NCBI GenBank assembly: GCA_028023455.1
Contig: JAQFVV010000030.1
Coordinates: forward strand, 7,396,501-7,460,500
Source: Epiperipatus broadwayi
Lineage: Eukaryota > Onychophora > Udeonychophora > Euonychophora > Peripatidae
Reading direction: 5' to 3'
Length of the DNA stretch: 64,000 nt
The notes under the pieces are model-generated. The model searched no databases, had not been told where the DNA came from, and saw only the letters and a list, made by a program, of their open reading frames with translations. The position numbers and the translations under genes are program-made. Below, one piece after another: positions 33,510 through 45,989 of the stretch (within the stretch, counting starts at the first letter, position 1; every line of letters starts with the position of its first letter).

Positions 33510-34002
33510 TCAAGTGACAAATGAGTGCCGATTCAATACGAAATACGAATATTGGAGATCATTTATCTTTTTTCACATGTATGTGGTTGTGTGTCGCGGT
33601 TGTATAAGAGGAAAAGTATAGTTAACACCTGAGTTCAAGTCCCTTCTAATTACATTGTTTAGTGTATAGAAAATATACTTATATTTGAATATTACATATT
33701 CAGCCTGCACTTTGTCCATCCCTCTTCTGTGCATACAAATGGACATATTAAGATCCTATATGTAAGAGGTCAGAGTGACAAAGTCAATATGGGTACGACA
33801 ATAATATTGGTATCAACAAGGGCTTTCAGGGTTCCACCATTGGATTTTCAATAATATGGATGGCTGAAGATAGAAGTATATCCATTAAAGTTTGAAGATT
33901 TGCTATCTTAATATAAACTGAGCACTGACTGTATATACATGTGGAAGATGGTAATCTGGACCAAATGATGAGTGCTGGTTTAGCACAAAATATGTATATT
34001 GG
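33510..34002 (+). mobile_element. A-family copies with degraded hammerhead motifs
   Basis: 33961-34002 reads CCAA, ATGATGA (first core base mutated), intact helix II and AAAA for GAAA. 33512-33556 is more decayed (TGACAAATGAG, CGAAATACGAATATTGG). Both are followed by the CATTTATCTTTTTCACATG block. Confidence 0.5.
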
Positions 34003-34104
34003 AGATCATTTATCTTTTTCACATGTATGTGGTCATGTATATCATCAGTTGTATAAGATGGAGTGCATAGTTGTAGGGAGTTTGAAAGTCTGATTTCAAG
34101 TCTA

Positions 34105-34806
34105 TATATATATAAATAAATATTATAGACAACTATATTTGAATTAATAAATAATAATAATTTATTTTGCATCAAATCGATTTTCGTTCAAAATGAACCT
34201 TCTCAAGATGTTAGAATAAATCAAAAAGTCACGCGATTTATATTAACTTAGTATACACTTATTGTTCAAACCAAACTTTAAAAATTATTAAAATTTTCAA
34301 TGTTTAATTGACCTTAATGATAAAGGCTTCATAAAATTATGACAATTTAAAGAATACAGTTTATAACATTCACTATCAACAATCAGAAGACACCGCTCAC
34401 ACAAATGTCTGTAGAGTTGAAAGAAATCAGATGGTATATCCTCAAAATAGCAAGTTTTTATATAATTTAGTAAATATAATTTCTTTTAATTTTATAAACT
34501 GTATTCTTTAAATTGTCATAATTTTATGAAGCCTTTATCATTAAGGTCAAAGGATACTAGTTTCTGAATTTTGCTCCAAGAATCGGTGAAGTTGAATTGT
34601 AAGTCGTCAATTAAACATTGAAAATTTTAATAATTTTTAAAGTTTGGTTTGAGCAATAAGTGTATACTAAGTAATATAAATCGCGTGACTTTTTGATTTA
34701 TTCTAACATCTTGAGAAGGTTCATTTTGAACGAAAATCGATTTGATGCAAAATAAATTTATTATTATTTATTAATTCAAATATAGTTGTCTATAATATTT
34801 ATTTAT
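34105..34806. repeat. Long inverted repeat (K family), about 300-bp arms
   Basis: The left arm (from about 34105 to 34375) and right arm (about 34495 to 34806) are inverted copies with very high identity, for example TTTTGCATCAAATCGATTTT and its reverse complement. Each arm holds a hammerhead-like motif (minus 34170-34210, plus 34707-34747): CATC, TTGAGAAG, GTTCA-TTT-TGAAC, GAAA, ATCGATTT, GATG. The 5' core differs from CTGANGA, so the motif is only hammerhead-like. Confidence 0.6.
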
Positions 34807-34894
34807 ATTTTTATATTAAAGTATTTTATAAAGACAACATAATGGATGTTAATTCCATCATATGATATATATATAAGTGAATGCCAGTCATTAA

Positions 34895-35580
34895 TAACTT
34901 TTATTAGTCTTTCATTAGATTAGAGATTATCCAATAATGAATAATATTTCTGTAGTGTAATTTTCATTACACCACTTTCACACAAGATGATGATCCTTGC
35001 GGAGGGATGTAATCACTAAAGACATGTGAAAAAGATCTATGATCCCCAAGATACAGATTTCATGCTAAATCAGCACTCATCAAGTTGGACCAGACCACAA
35101 TTTCTTACACATATTTTTATCAATGTTCAGTGTGTATATAAATATTATAGTAAATTTCTACCGTTTCATTGATAAATGTCAAAAGTGTTACCCTCACAAC
35201 TTTGTCACAAATCACAATGAAAGTATATTAATATTTTTTATCAGTCATTCACTAGACTAGAAATTATCCAATAATAAATAGTATTTCTGTAGCGTAAATT
35301 TTCACTACACCACTCTTTCGCAAGGTATGGATAAGTTTCTATCCGCTTTCAACACCTTTTGAAGGGATGTAATCATAAATATATGACCAAAAATATATTT
35401 ATGACCAAAGACGTGCACCATGGGATCATAGATCCTTTTTCACATGGTTTTGACCATATGTTTATGATTAGAACTTTCCACAAGGTGTTAAAAGCAAATA
35501 GAAAATAGTACCTACTTTGAATGAGAGAAGTGTAGTGAAAATGACCCTACAAAAATTATTGATCATTAATGAATGCCAGT
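34895..35580. repeat. Related direct and inverted repeats near an A-type motif
   Basis: Two direct copies of a block (GATTATCCAATAATGAATAA near 34926; the related ATTATCCAATAATAAATAGT near 35264) lie about 340 bp apart. Between them a degraded minus-strand A-type hammerhead (35043-35082, core CTTGATGA) is seen. The second copy is followed by an inverted partner centred near 35425. Confidence 0.4.
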
Positions 35581-35584
35581 AAAA

Positions 35585-37930
35585 TGTATAAATTAAAAAC
35601 TAAGGCAAAGTGTTTATTAAATGACTAAAGTATGATTGGACTTAACATTATGTTAAACAGCAAAGGCTATAAATATATATTTCAATATGACTATAATTTA
35701 AGCTTGGCACACTTTTAATCTTTTTATATTTATATTAAATTAATATGACAATTAATTAAAATACAAAGTGAAATGAATTTATAATATTATTAATAAACCT
35801 AGACAGGTTATTGTAGCTAGATGTTCTGATTTAGAAAATTATAGTAAATTAAAGTTATGTTATAATAACGTAACACCTTTTTTTTTTTTTTTTTTATCAA
35901 ATCAATAAATAGTATTTTGCCAATTTTTCAATTTCTCATTTAAGATATTTTGATTTACTTTACTTTTTAAATAAATAAAATTAAGGATAAGCACTCTGCA
36001 GACACACTCGCACACACATATGCACAGTTTCTAACAGTAGTCAAAAACTTATATATATTTTCAACTCTATTTTTGAAAAAAAAAAAACACCTCAGCTTGC
36101 AAGCATTGATGATCAAGAGTTAACTATCACATGATCATAGACTCATGGAGTCTAGTTCATTTGCTTTCTGCAGAAAACTAATATAAGTGTATATGTATAT
36201 ACATATTTATTAATAGGAATGATGTACATAAAAATATAATTCAAGATTCTATAATTAATAATTTGTAAAGCGCATACTCATTACATGTATTAAGGCAATA
36301 ACCTTAAGACTATGTGATTAAAATGTGACAGTAGGGACCTCTACAAATCTAAACACAATATTAACAACATTAACCTCTTCATGTTTACTCTTTGTGTTTA
36401 TGCCTGCACAATGATTTTCAAATTATAAACATTCAGGTTGAGGTTAAGATTAACGGAAATCTAAGCAGGCTGCGCTTTTTACACCTTTGTTTTCATCTTT
36501 CTCTCTACTTTCCAGAAAGGTAAATTTTATTTTTCTATGATAAAAAATATAAATTTTAAGATAATTTTTGTGATCAAGTAGATTGAATTTTTTTGCCTTT
36601 CTCTCATTTTTTTTTGATAGTTACTAAAGAAAATTTCAGTATGAAAAATATATCGATAAAAAGTTTTACTTTTTCCATTGTATTTTGAAGACAACATTAT
36701 GGGGGCCTAATGATAAGTATTTTTATTTTTCTATATTTTTTCAATTATTATTTTATATGTTTTTTAATTATTATTTTATTATATATTTTTCAATTACTGT
36801 TTTTTTTTTTATTACTTTGAATATCAATGACTATATTTTTCAGTTTAATTATATTCTTTGGTGTTCAATCTTTAAAACAATATTTATTATGTCATTTTTT
36901 ACTAATAAAATTTAAAGCTATGATAAAATTTGTGGTTTAGCATAATTTTTTTAAATATTCAACATGGATGCTTAAAAGTGAAAAGGTTAAAAGACAAGAA
37001 TGACCATTGTTATCTTCAACCTGTCACATTTTAGGTGCATAGTCTTAAGATTATACTCTTCAAGATTCTATCTATTAAAACTAAGAAAGCCGCATAACAT
37101 GGTAAGAAAAAAGTATAGTTAAAAAAACATTATGTATTAAAAATATTTACAGCATTCTCATAATATAAGAAAATACAAATTATACATTAAATAATTTTGG
37201 TCACACTCTTCAACTGTATGATACTTTTTATTATAATATTAGCACTCCTACTCCATGGTAGTATCATGATCATTAAATACTAACACAGCATAGTAGTATC
37301 ATTGTGGAATGCTACTTTAGAATTTGTTTATAGGCATTAAAAAAAAGTTAAAATAAAAAATTCATTGTAATCTGAAATGTAGTGAACAAAAAGAAATTAA
37401 TCATGACAAAAAAATAAATAAATATTATTCTCAGTGGACAATGTAGAATTTTTTGTTTAAAAAAAATCTCAGCTAATAATAGTATGCCTTCTGAATATTG
37501 AAGGTGACTCATGTAAAATTTGTTTCATGGCCTAAAATAATATTCATTAAGCAAGTTTAAAATAAATATAGGAACAATTTTCAAAAAGTACCTTCTGAAG
37601 AATATAATAAAATAATCTTGCTTTTCTTGCTTTCTACATCAAATTAAAATTCTCCATGGAGATGACGTTCAGTAATAGCATTCATGAGTAATCCTGCCAT
37701 TATTATGAAGAAATTATTTTAAAGAATTCTCTCTTTTAGTGGCTAATCATAAGACTAAAAAACATGAGACCTTATGGCAGATTTAATTTTTATTGCGTAA
37801 TGTAGAACAATATCTCTATCTGAAATGATCAAATTAAGATTTCTCTTCATAATTTTTCTTAATTAGGAATTAAAGAAACTACTTTATTACCCAGTCAACT
37901 AAACATCTAAATAATAATTAAATTTGAATA
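35585..37930. other. AT-rich region, no gene recognised
   Basis: This stretch holds homopolymer T and A runs (35877-35894). A block near 36300-36370 is similar to one near 62170-62240 (GACCTCTACA). Nothing else is supportable. Confidence 0.45.
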
Positions 37931-37937
37931 CTAATGT

Positions 37938-38166
37938 TTTAAATTGCGCTTTATGCAAAAAGTGAAGCTTAGTATTATTAAAAAAAATTATACAGCTAAG
38001 CGCTTTCGGAAAACTTAGGTCTCCATATTCATAGCCTCAATGTAAGTCAACACTCCCAAAATAGGCTATGAATATGGAGACTTAAGTTCTCTGAAAGCGC
38101 TCAGCCGTATAATTCTTTTCTAATAATACTAAGCTTCACTTTTTGCATAAAGCACAATTTAAAACT
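37938..38166. repeat. Palindromic element, about 100-bp arms
   Basis: TTTAAATTGCGCTTTATGCA at the left is inverted at the right (TGCATAAAGCACAATTTAAA). The arms include GCGCTTTC and TCTCCATATTCATAGCC. The centre is near 38050. The arms contain GCTGAGCGCTTTC and GAGAACTTAAGTCTCC in the right copy, only distantly like a hammerhead. Confidence 0.6.
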
Positions 38167-38810
38167 TACCACTTAAAGGTGAAGTAAAAAAACAAGGATT
38201 TTATTTGAATATTAATAATAAATGTTAATATTGTAAAAGAAAAAAAAAAGAGATAAAGTTAAAAATGAATGCACAAACAATGATTATAACAAATCAAAAT
38301 TCTTTATATGTTACATTTAAAACATTAAAAATATTCTGTAGACTATTCATTGAACGGGGAAAATTAGAATAACTATTAATAAGCTATAAATTAAAAATCC
38401 AAGATGTTAAATTTTTTGTTTGCTTTTAATAGGTTTTAATTCAAAATATCATCATTAAATCTACATTGTATTTTGATGTTGGTTTCACGAAGCTGCCTAT
38501 CGACTGTTTTAAAAATCACAGCCATCAAATAAAAAACGCATTGCAGACAGTATATATCTATATAATACTAGTTTCCACTAATAATACTTCCTGTTCAAAA
38601 CATAGTTTCAATATCAAAATTATCAGTTATATTCTTTATTTAGTGTTAAAACTGAAATGCTGCCTAATGCTATACTAGTAATTATAAATAAAATAGAAAT
38701 TCATATACTAGCCAAAAAAAAATAATAATTTTTATACTAAAATTTTTTCATAACCATAGTTACATCTATTAACAAGAAGATCTATTTATTAAACGATGAA
38801 ACCATGGTTT

Positions 38811-39000
38811 TTTTTTTTTAAAAACAAGGAATCTTTATTCAGTGCTAAATTTTACAGTGAAATAACATTGTGGTTGATATACAATCTATATTTACAAATT
38901 TAAACCTCCAAAATAATCGTCCTTGACAGCCAATATGCATTGTCTGGTGTCTAATATAGAACAAACCTGTTTTCAAGAAAAATTCAGATCAAACCCAGTC
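38811..39000 (-). other. Probable LINE 3' UTR with poly(A)
   Basis: On the minus strand an AATAAA (about 38839-38834) is followed by an A run read from the T tract at 38811-38820. This suggests the 3' end of the LINE copy whose C-terminus is at 39016-39696. Confidence 0.45.
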
Positions 39001-39015
39001 CAATAGGAAAGGCAA

Positions 39016-39696
39016 TTAGCTCCAAATTGCGGTGTGAATATCTAGTGATGCCAATGTTCTATCTCTAAGCCTGAACCTTTTGAGCATATTGTGGAATAAG
39101 TTCACAGTGTTCTTTGTCATTGGGTTAAACATGATCTTACATCTGATAGACCATAAAATATACAACAGGAATATCGACATCCTGATAGAGGGGAAATATC
39201 CACTTTTAATACAATCAAATAATGAGAGAAGGTTTTGATTGTTTTGTATTGGATACTGCTTCAATTCTATGTATATTGAGCACCCGACAATGGAAGAGAA
39301 TATGAGGAGTGGTTTTTTTCTTTTCTCAGACAAAGTTGACATATAGGACACATATGGGATTAATTTTAGTAATCTCACTTTTAAATGACTGAAAAAATTG
39401 GTTGGCAAAGCTTCCAAGTATTTGGACGCTAAGGTCCATAGTTTACATTTCCTTATTATTACTTTATATGTCATACCCAAGAGGGTCAACTCTGGGTGGA
39501 AAGTATTATATACAAGGTTATACACATGCCAATATGTTACTTTCCCATTGAAGGTGTTGCCCAAGATTGGAATATGCTTCTCAAGATGGGAGACCAGGGA
39601 AGTTATCCAGGTTAGCCCTCTAAGTAGTGGATGATCGGTAGGTATTATCCTAGAAAGGAAGTCTGCTTTAGGGTAATTGTGTAGTATTCTGTGCAT
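39016..39696 (-). pseudogene. LINE ORF2 C-terminal fragment (open over 226 codons)
   Basis: This minus-strand open frame has the pattern of the C-terminal end of a LINE reverse-transcriptase ORF. It includes a W-x-x-x-Y-N-L-V region, then SYMSTLSEKRKKPLLIFSSI (the position of the C-x-x-C / H-x-F zinc-like region, with cysteines lost) and IRMSIFLLYILWSIRCKIMF near the end. The last part is homologous to the fragment at 11356-11812 (LRLSIFITFSLWLMHCRLIF), so both come from one LINE lineage, different from the RTE-like copies. It has no start of its own; the apparent Met is internal. An uninterrupted frame of this length in AT-rich DNA suggests a fairly young insertion. The reverse-transcriptase domain is absent. 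Confidence 0.5.
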
Positions 39697-39861
39697 TGTA
39701 CTTATTTATTTAAGATAGATGTGACATTAAAGGTAATAAGACTACTAGTAGGAATTCTTCATTGCCTTTCATGCTCTTAGTCTCATAGTAAATATATAAT
39801 TTGTTTATGGATAACTTTTGTATCTGAGAATTTTTTAAAAAAATCATTAAAAAATAAATTA

Positions 39862-40041
39862 AACCACTAAACATCACATGATCACTATCTCATACTAGCA
39901 CATAATTGTTATTAAACAAAGCAAAACTCTCCATACAGTAGTGCCATCTTGTGCCAACAAGAGCAATCAATGGATGCCGGCATCCATTGATTGCTCTTGT
40001 TGGCACAAGATGGCACTACTGTATGGAGAGTTTTGCTTTGT
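39862..40041. mobile_element. D-family fold-back element (D5)
   Basis: Near-perfect hairpin: AAACAAAGCAAAACTCTCCA ... GATGCCGGCATC ... TGGAGAGTTTTGCTTTGTTT. The target duplication TTAAAAAATAAATTA (15 bp, perfect) is at 39847-39861 and 40042-40056. The high arm identity suggests recent insertion. Confidence 0.8.
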
Positions 40042-40666
40042 TTAAAAAATAAATTATTATTATTGTATTTATTTATTAAATTAAATTATTAATTTATTAC
40101 AAAAGTACTTTCCCAGTCGTAAATGGAATAAGCTTTTTTTTTCTACCTTTTTTCTTTAATGAAGTTCCGAGTCCATATGTATGCTAGATTCTTTGCAAAG
40201 AAGATTAATTAAACAGTATAGACTGCAGCCAAACAATAGTAATTAATTAACATTAATGGTAATTTAGTCAGTTTGCCACCAGGTTCAATTCAACTCTTTT
40301 AGTATCTAAGTTTTAGAGCTAAATCATAAATTTTAATAAATGTTGACTTGATCAGAAAAAACTAAATCCCAGAACCAGAAGATTTTCAAAATAAGCTTAT
40401 TCACTTCAATCCAAAATATTCATAGTAAATATTGTATATTAAAATCTTAATTTGTCGGTGAGAAAACATTCAACTATTCACTCAGTACAGTCAGATATTG
40501 ATTGCTACTTATTTACAATCTCATAATTACAACTGCATCATTTATAAAATATGGATATCTATCCATCTTCAAGAAAGCAATGACTAATGGTCTTGTGAGT
40601 TATCATGATTGCCAAGGAATTGAGATAGATTCTAAAAAGAAGTGTATCACCAGGAACTTTGGACTA

Positions 40667-40931
40667 AGCCAATAAACATCACATGATCACCATTTCTTAT
40701 GCTTGCTTATAACTGTTATTAAAACAGTCAAAACTCACTATATGTATTAACACACCCTGCAAGCTAGAATAATCAATGGATGCCAGAAGGCCAGAAGCCA
40801 GAAACTAATCTGGGGATATTGGATGATTAGGCACTAGATGGGGATTTTGTGTACAAGCCTTCTGGCATCCATTGATTACTCTGGTTGGCACAGGGTGGCA
40901 CTACTGTATGAAGAATTTTGCCTGTTTTAAT
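40667..40931. mobile_element. D-family element with hammerhead remnant (D6)
   Basis: It is bounded by AACTTTGGACTA (40655-40666) and AACCTTGGACTA (40932-40943). The remnant at 40784-40816 keeps GCCAGAAACTAATCTGGGG but the CTGACGA half is deleted. Confidence 0.65.
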
Positions 40932-41128
40932 AACCTTGGACTAGTTATAATAATGTCGTATTTATGAGAAGTAATGGCATTGTAGATGGTGTATTCAAGG
41001 ATGTGATTATTAATGTTATATCTCACATAAATTTTAGTAAAAGAAAGATTAAAATCTTTAGAAGGATTTAAAAAAAAGTTCAGAGTGAAATCTTGTTCAA
41101 TTCAATACTGAAAAAAAAAAAAGCTGAA

Positions 41129-41211
41129 GTTATTCCTTGGTCGAGTGGTTAGCACAGCTGCCTTACAAGCAGTTGTCCGGGTTTGCGGGTTCGCTTCCCG
41201 GCCGATGCTTT
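41129..41211 (+). mobile_element. tRNA-Gly-like SINE (copy S3)
   Basis: TTCCTTGGTCGAGTGGTTAG (A box), CACAGCTGCCTTACAAGCAG, then GGGTTCGCTTCCC (B box) and GGCCGATGCTTTG. There is an extra GGGTTTGC in the variable region. It is not a functional tRNA (poor acceptor stem). Confidence 0.65.
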
Positions 41212-41563
41212 GAAATACGAAAATAATAATAATAATAACATATCTACATTTTTTTCAACTACTATGGATCTCTTCAAAATATATTTATATTTTTGTAATT
41301 TATCTGCTTTTAATTTATCTGTTTTTACTAACAATGCCGCAACCCCCTGCTCCATCCAAAGATAATAGCCTTAAATATTTTTAATTATTTTTTTTTCCAT
41401 GCAATTTCTCACAAATGTTTTTTATATTTTAGTTGTCCCTAAATTTGACCAACAAGTGAATGTTAAAAAACTTTTAAATATGCAATTCATGGCAAACCTC
41501 TCACCAACATCCATCCATAAAAAAAATATCACAGCAAAAGATAAGACAACACTCATTAAGTTT

Positions 41564-41761
41564 TATTAAAACAGGCAAAACTCTCTATACGTATAGCCAC
41601 TCAGTGTACGTACTGCCACCCAGTGCAAGCCAGAGTAATCAATGGATGCCAGAAAACTTGTGCATCCATTGATTAATTACTCTGGCTTGCACCGAGTGGC
41701 AATGCGTATAGAGGTTTTGCCTGTTTTAATAACAGTTATAAGCAAGCGTAAGAAATGGTAA
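41564..41761. mobile_element. D-family fold-back element (D7)
   Basis: Inverted arms are flanked by TCATTAAGTTT (11 bp, perfect) at 41553-41563 and 41762-41772. One arm has a small internal duplication (GTATAGCCACTCAGTGTAC then GTACTGCCACCCAGTG). Confidence 0.75.
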
Positions 41762-42711
41762 TCATTAAGTTTGTTATACATTTGTGTTGTTGAAGGTTTG
41801 TGGCTACCATTTCTTCTTTTATTTTTCAACTAAGAATAAATAAATGACTAATAATTGCATGGTTATCTAGGTTTAGCTATGGGATGGTTATCTGAAAGAA
41901 AAATCTTAAATTTGTTTAAAAGCTTAGTCTCACATAGATTCAAACACAAAGTCATAAATATAGTTAAATGAATCATAAAACACCACAGGTTTGCTAACTA
42001 TTCAGTTCAATAAATATGCTAAGTTAAACACTTCACATAATCCTTTAAAAAGCTTACATTTTAATAGATATCTGTGATGTGTTCTTTTTCCACTCAGGAT
42101 GTCAAAGTGTATGTGCTGCTAAGATTGTCTCAAAAAACTCAGTCTAAATTATGCGAAACAATTAAAAGAAAGAAACCCATATTTAGCCATAACTTAAATA
42201 ATCAAACTAATTGATTCTGTTTTTTTTTTTTTAAAGATTTAAATTATAAGTAAACTAAGCAAACACAGCCTATTAAGTCAAGCTTAGCTTTCTCAACTTG
42301 ACAAACAGCCACATTTATTTTAACACCTCCTTGAATGCATACAGAATGATTTTATGGTTGAGCCCATCAGTTCTAATTAATCTGCTTGCAATTTTTGAAC
42401 ACTGCACGATTTGTTTCGCTAAAAAGTTAATTCTTGTCATCAAGAAAGAAAAAACGGTTGTTTCCTGATTAATAGAGTTTAAATGAGAAACAACCTTTCT
42501 AATGAAAAATGACAAAACGGTCAGTTGTAAACTAGCGTACATTTGCATTTATAAGAACAAATAATTAAAATCTCACTCTCTCTATATAATATTATGCAGA
42601 AAAGCTTTTATTAGTAGTACATTTCTCACCTATTAAATGTACCTTTAAAGTTAGATGTTGGAATGAATTGCTTTAAAAAAGTAGCAAGCAATAGAAAACA
42701 ATCAAATTTTA

Positions 42712-42792
42712 GTCTTGCGTTGTTAGCCGGGAGGTATCGCAGCCGCCATGGGTTCGCGTCCCGGCCGATGCTATGACACATGGAAAAAAAAA
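42712..42792 (+). mobile_element. tRNA-derived SINE (copy S4), short
   Basis: GTCTTGCGTTGTTAGCCGGG, AGGTATCGCAGCCGCCATGG, GTTCGCGTCCCGGCCGATGC, TATGACACATGG, then A run. The anticodon arm is deleted. A perfect 17-bp target duplication (AAAACAATCAAATTTTA) lies at 42695-42711 and 42793-42809. Confidence 0.8.
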
Positions 42793-43319
42793 AAAAACAA
42801 TCAAATTTTATCCCTTGACTAGTAATATTTTAGCCAGTTATTTTACGAATCTTAAGACAAACAACTTTTTTTTAAAAAAAAAATCTATGCAAGTAATGCA
42901 TTTCTCACAATTATAGCCATACCATGTACACGTAATACAACAAATATTGCCAACTGATCATATTTTATGAAATGCAAAATTAGATAAGATTTGGTTCAAA
43001 TTATTAATGTTTTAACTCTTGTAATAATTAATTTTTTGATTCTAAATATAATATTAAATGTAATTATACATATATAATTTTTAAAGCCATTTGTTAAATT
43101 ATTATGGCCATCATAAGTCCAAAGTAAATCCCACAGCTTGCCTAAATGTGACTGCCAATTGTATTTTGTCACAAGTTATATCCTCCCATGAAAGAAATAA
43201 ACACCTTTTTTTAGAATGACATTAAAATAATCTTCGTAATGTAAATGGAATCTGATTTTTATATTTTTATTAAGAAATAAATTTTATTTCGGAAATTTAC
43301 ATGAACTATGATATATAGT

Positions 43320-43470
43320 GTTACTTGAAATCAAGGATCTGCAGGTGTACCACTTCATTGCTCTGACCATACAAGGGGCCAGGTCTTATACAGACCTGAG
43401 CATTTACCTGCACCGGCACACCTCAATGTAGTTGACTAGATTCTGTAGGAGCCCACATCATCAGTCATTG
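43320..43470. repeat. GC-richer unclassified segment with a hammerhead-like half
   Basis: On the minus strand it has CTGATGA (43467-43461), a possible helix TGTGG-GCTC-CTACA, then GAAT, CTAGTC. GAAA is GAAT and helix I does not fit well, so it is a near miss. The segment is otherwise unlike the surroundings (CACCGGCACACC, AAGGGGCCAGG). Confidence 0.25.
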
Positions 43471-43479
43471 TGCAACTAG

Positions 43480-44895
43480 ACAAATTTATTTAAGACACCT
43501 TGTCTATTACATGATTAAGGACATGATTTGTTGGACACACCACATCACCATTTCCATTGTGGCAGTATCTAATTTTTCTATGAAAACCAAGCTTAAGTTC
43601 GTTATAAAATATTTTATTAGAAAGTATGTTTCTCTTTATTTTCTTAATATATCCCACCCTACAAGAATATACTTTTATCATTATAGCAGTAATACCCTAA
43701 CAACCAGCGAGTTAAAGAACTTTACCATCAGATCTTATGATTTCTATCGTATTTTCAGAATCTTTAAATAAAAAATTTCCATTGCCTTTAAATAACACTG
43801 ATGAGGAAGTCATACTTTACTTCCACCCTATAAATTGGGACTATGTATAAGTATTTTAATTTAAATAATTATATTACTTCATGAAATCCCATTTCTTTAC
43901 ATGCAACCATAGCATATTGGATTCTGTGTTGCATTTCTACAATCAACTCTATGTTTCCACCTAAAAAAGCTACCAAGATATTTAACATTGTCTTTTTTTA
44001 CCTAAAAAGCTAGCAAAATAGGCCCACATTCCCAAACTGGAAGTCAGTGAAAATTAAACCCTGGCTGAAATATTATCTTGGATTTTTTTCCAACATTAAG
44101 TACTAAAGCAATTTTTTTTTTATAATTTAATTGGATTTACATTTTTCAGAAGATAGTCATTCAAGTCAAAAATTGCAGAGGTTTGACCCATTAGTGAATG
44201 AAAACATCTGTGTTTTGTAAATATTAATTTTTTATAGTTCATTCAAAATATTAAAAACATCCTGTATATTATTATCTAAACTGGAAAAATACAATAAGCC
44301 GTAAATCTAAAACTAAAAAAAAAAAGTTTTTGTTTTGATCTTCATTACCAAAATATTTACACCATATCTTGAAACCTTTGTAAATTGTTTCAAATATGGT
44401 AGTAGTAAAATGGAAAACAATTTTGAAGCTGATTAACACCAGCTTTTATTTTAAATCCATCAGATTTTCTGTTAATATTAATAATGTTTTCTCATTCTAT
44501 CTACATGATATAAATACACTTTGACATAAATATACTTTCACAGATAAAACATCCATTTTTATAAATTTCCATAAGTCATTTGGATAAATGAGGCAAATAC
44601 CTTAACCAAATTGATAAAACCAATATATAAATCAGATTATAGTTCACAGGATTTTTTTGCATATATTTTTATAGATTCTTGATTTGCTGAAAACTCAATA
44701 AATTTCTGGGAACTAGTCATTTACAACTGGAAGCAAGCTCATATTTAATAAAATCTTTGAATCTATAGAATCAACAATGATTTTTCTTTACAATTACTGA
44801 AGTCTATATAATCCTAAATTTAAAGACATATTATTGCACTATTATGCAATATCTTTAGAAATTCCATCAGAATCAGTAACACTTTATATTTAATC
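43480..44895. other. AT-rich region, no gene recognised
   Basis: Short open frames only; nothing supportable. Confidence 0.45.
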
Positions 44896-44912
44896 TTACT
44901 AAGATAAGATAT

Positions 44913-45041
44913 TAAACCACTAAACATCACACGATCACCATTTCTTATGCTTGCTCATAACTGTTATTAAAACAGGCAAAACTCTCCATACAGTAGTGCC
45001 ACCCAGTGAAAGCTAGAGTAATCAATGGATGCCTGTTTTAA
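44913..45041. mobile_element. D-family element, short copy (D8)
   Basis: Perfect 13-bp target duplication TAAGATAAGATAT at 44900-44912 and 45042-45054. It contains one nearly full arm and only GCCTGTTTTAA of the other. Confidence 0.8.
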
Positions 45042-45989
45042 TAAGATAAGATATCTTTGTCCAAATCTAAAATATTTAATTAATTGAATATTTTATTAAA
45101 TACAATCTTATGAACTCATATTATTATTAAAACAATAACCAATACATTTTTTCCCAATCCCTCAGAAAAAGATTCCAAATAATCATAGTTCATCATACAT
45201 ATGATTGCATCTATTTTGCATTTTTAATCTATCAGTCATTCTTAACTCTTTTTGTTAATTACTGAATTTCTTCATTTATATCTTTACACTGCTTACAAAA
45301 CTCCGCATATCTTTTATTATAATTTCAGGTTTCATTTTAAAAAGTCACTGATAATAAAATCATCAGTCAGAGAAAGAATCAGGATTTCTTTTGGAGAACC
45401 TATGAAATCATCTGCCTAAAAGCACACTCCTTAAGAGAAGTCTGTTTAATTAAAATAAATAGTTAAAAAGATAAAATAGACTTTGAAAATTCTATTGTAG
45501 TCCGAAGGCTTCTAACAGTCTCTCATGGAGAATTATTAAATAAAAGATAGTTCTCGTCAGATCTTCCAATTGCCAGATAGTGAGGATTTGGACAATTTCC
45601 CATTCTTGTTTACCTTCTAGCTAAGAACAATAAGATTCTTATTCTCTGGACAGTACTGAAGAATTATCTGATTGGGCCAGATAAGTGAAAAAAACATTTC
45701 AAGTTTACTCGATCTAGATTTGAAAACAAGTATGGTTCTTCAAGTGATATTACAAGCTTGACTTGATATCGTTAATTGTTTCACAGCTAAAAAAGTATAG
45801 CATGAATATAGAGTGATTATTTTTAAAAAATTAACATCAAATTTTATAATAATATGTTTGGGAATGGATCACTTTTTAAATTATAGTTCTTCCAACAATA
45901 TATGTCTATAAGTTCTCCACTAAAACCATATAACACTAAATCATCCATACACTTTACTACTGTAAACCAATGCTTTATTTATTACCCTC

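Noticed and set aside
36465-36530. Micro-exon at CTTTCCAG AAAG GTAAAT
   Set aside because: Both borders fit, but four bases with no adjoining exons is not supportable.
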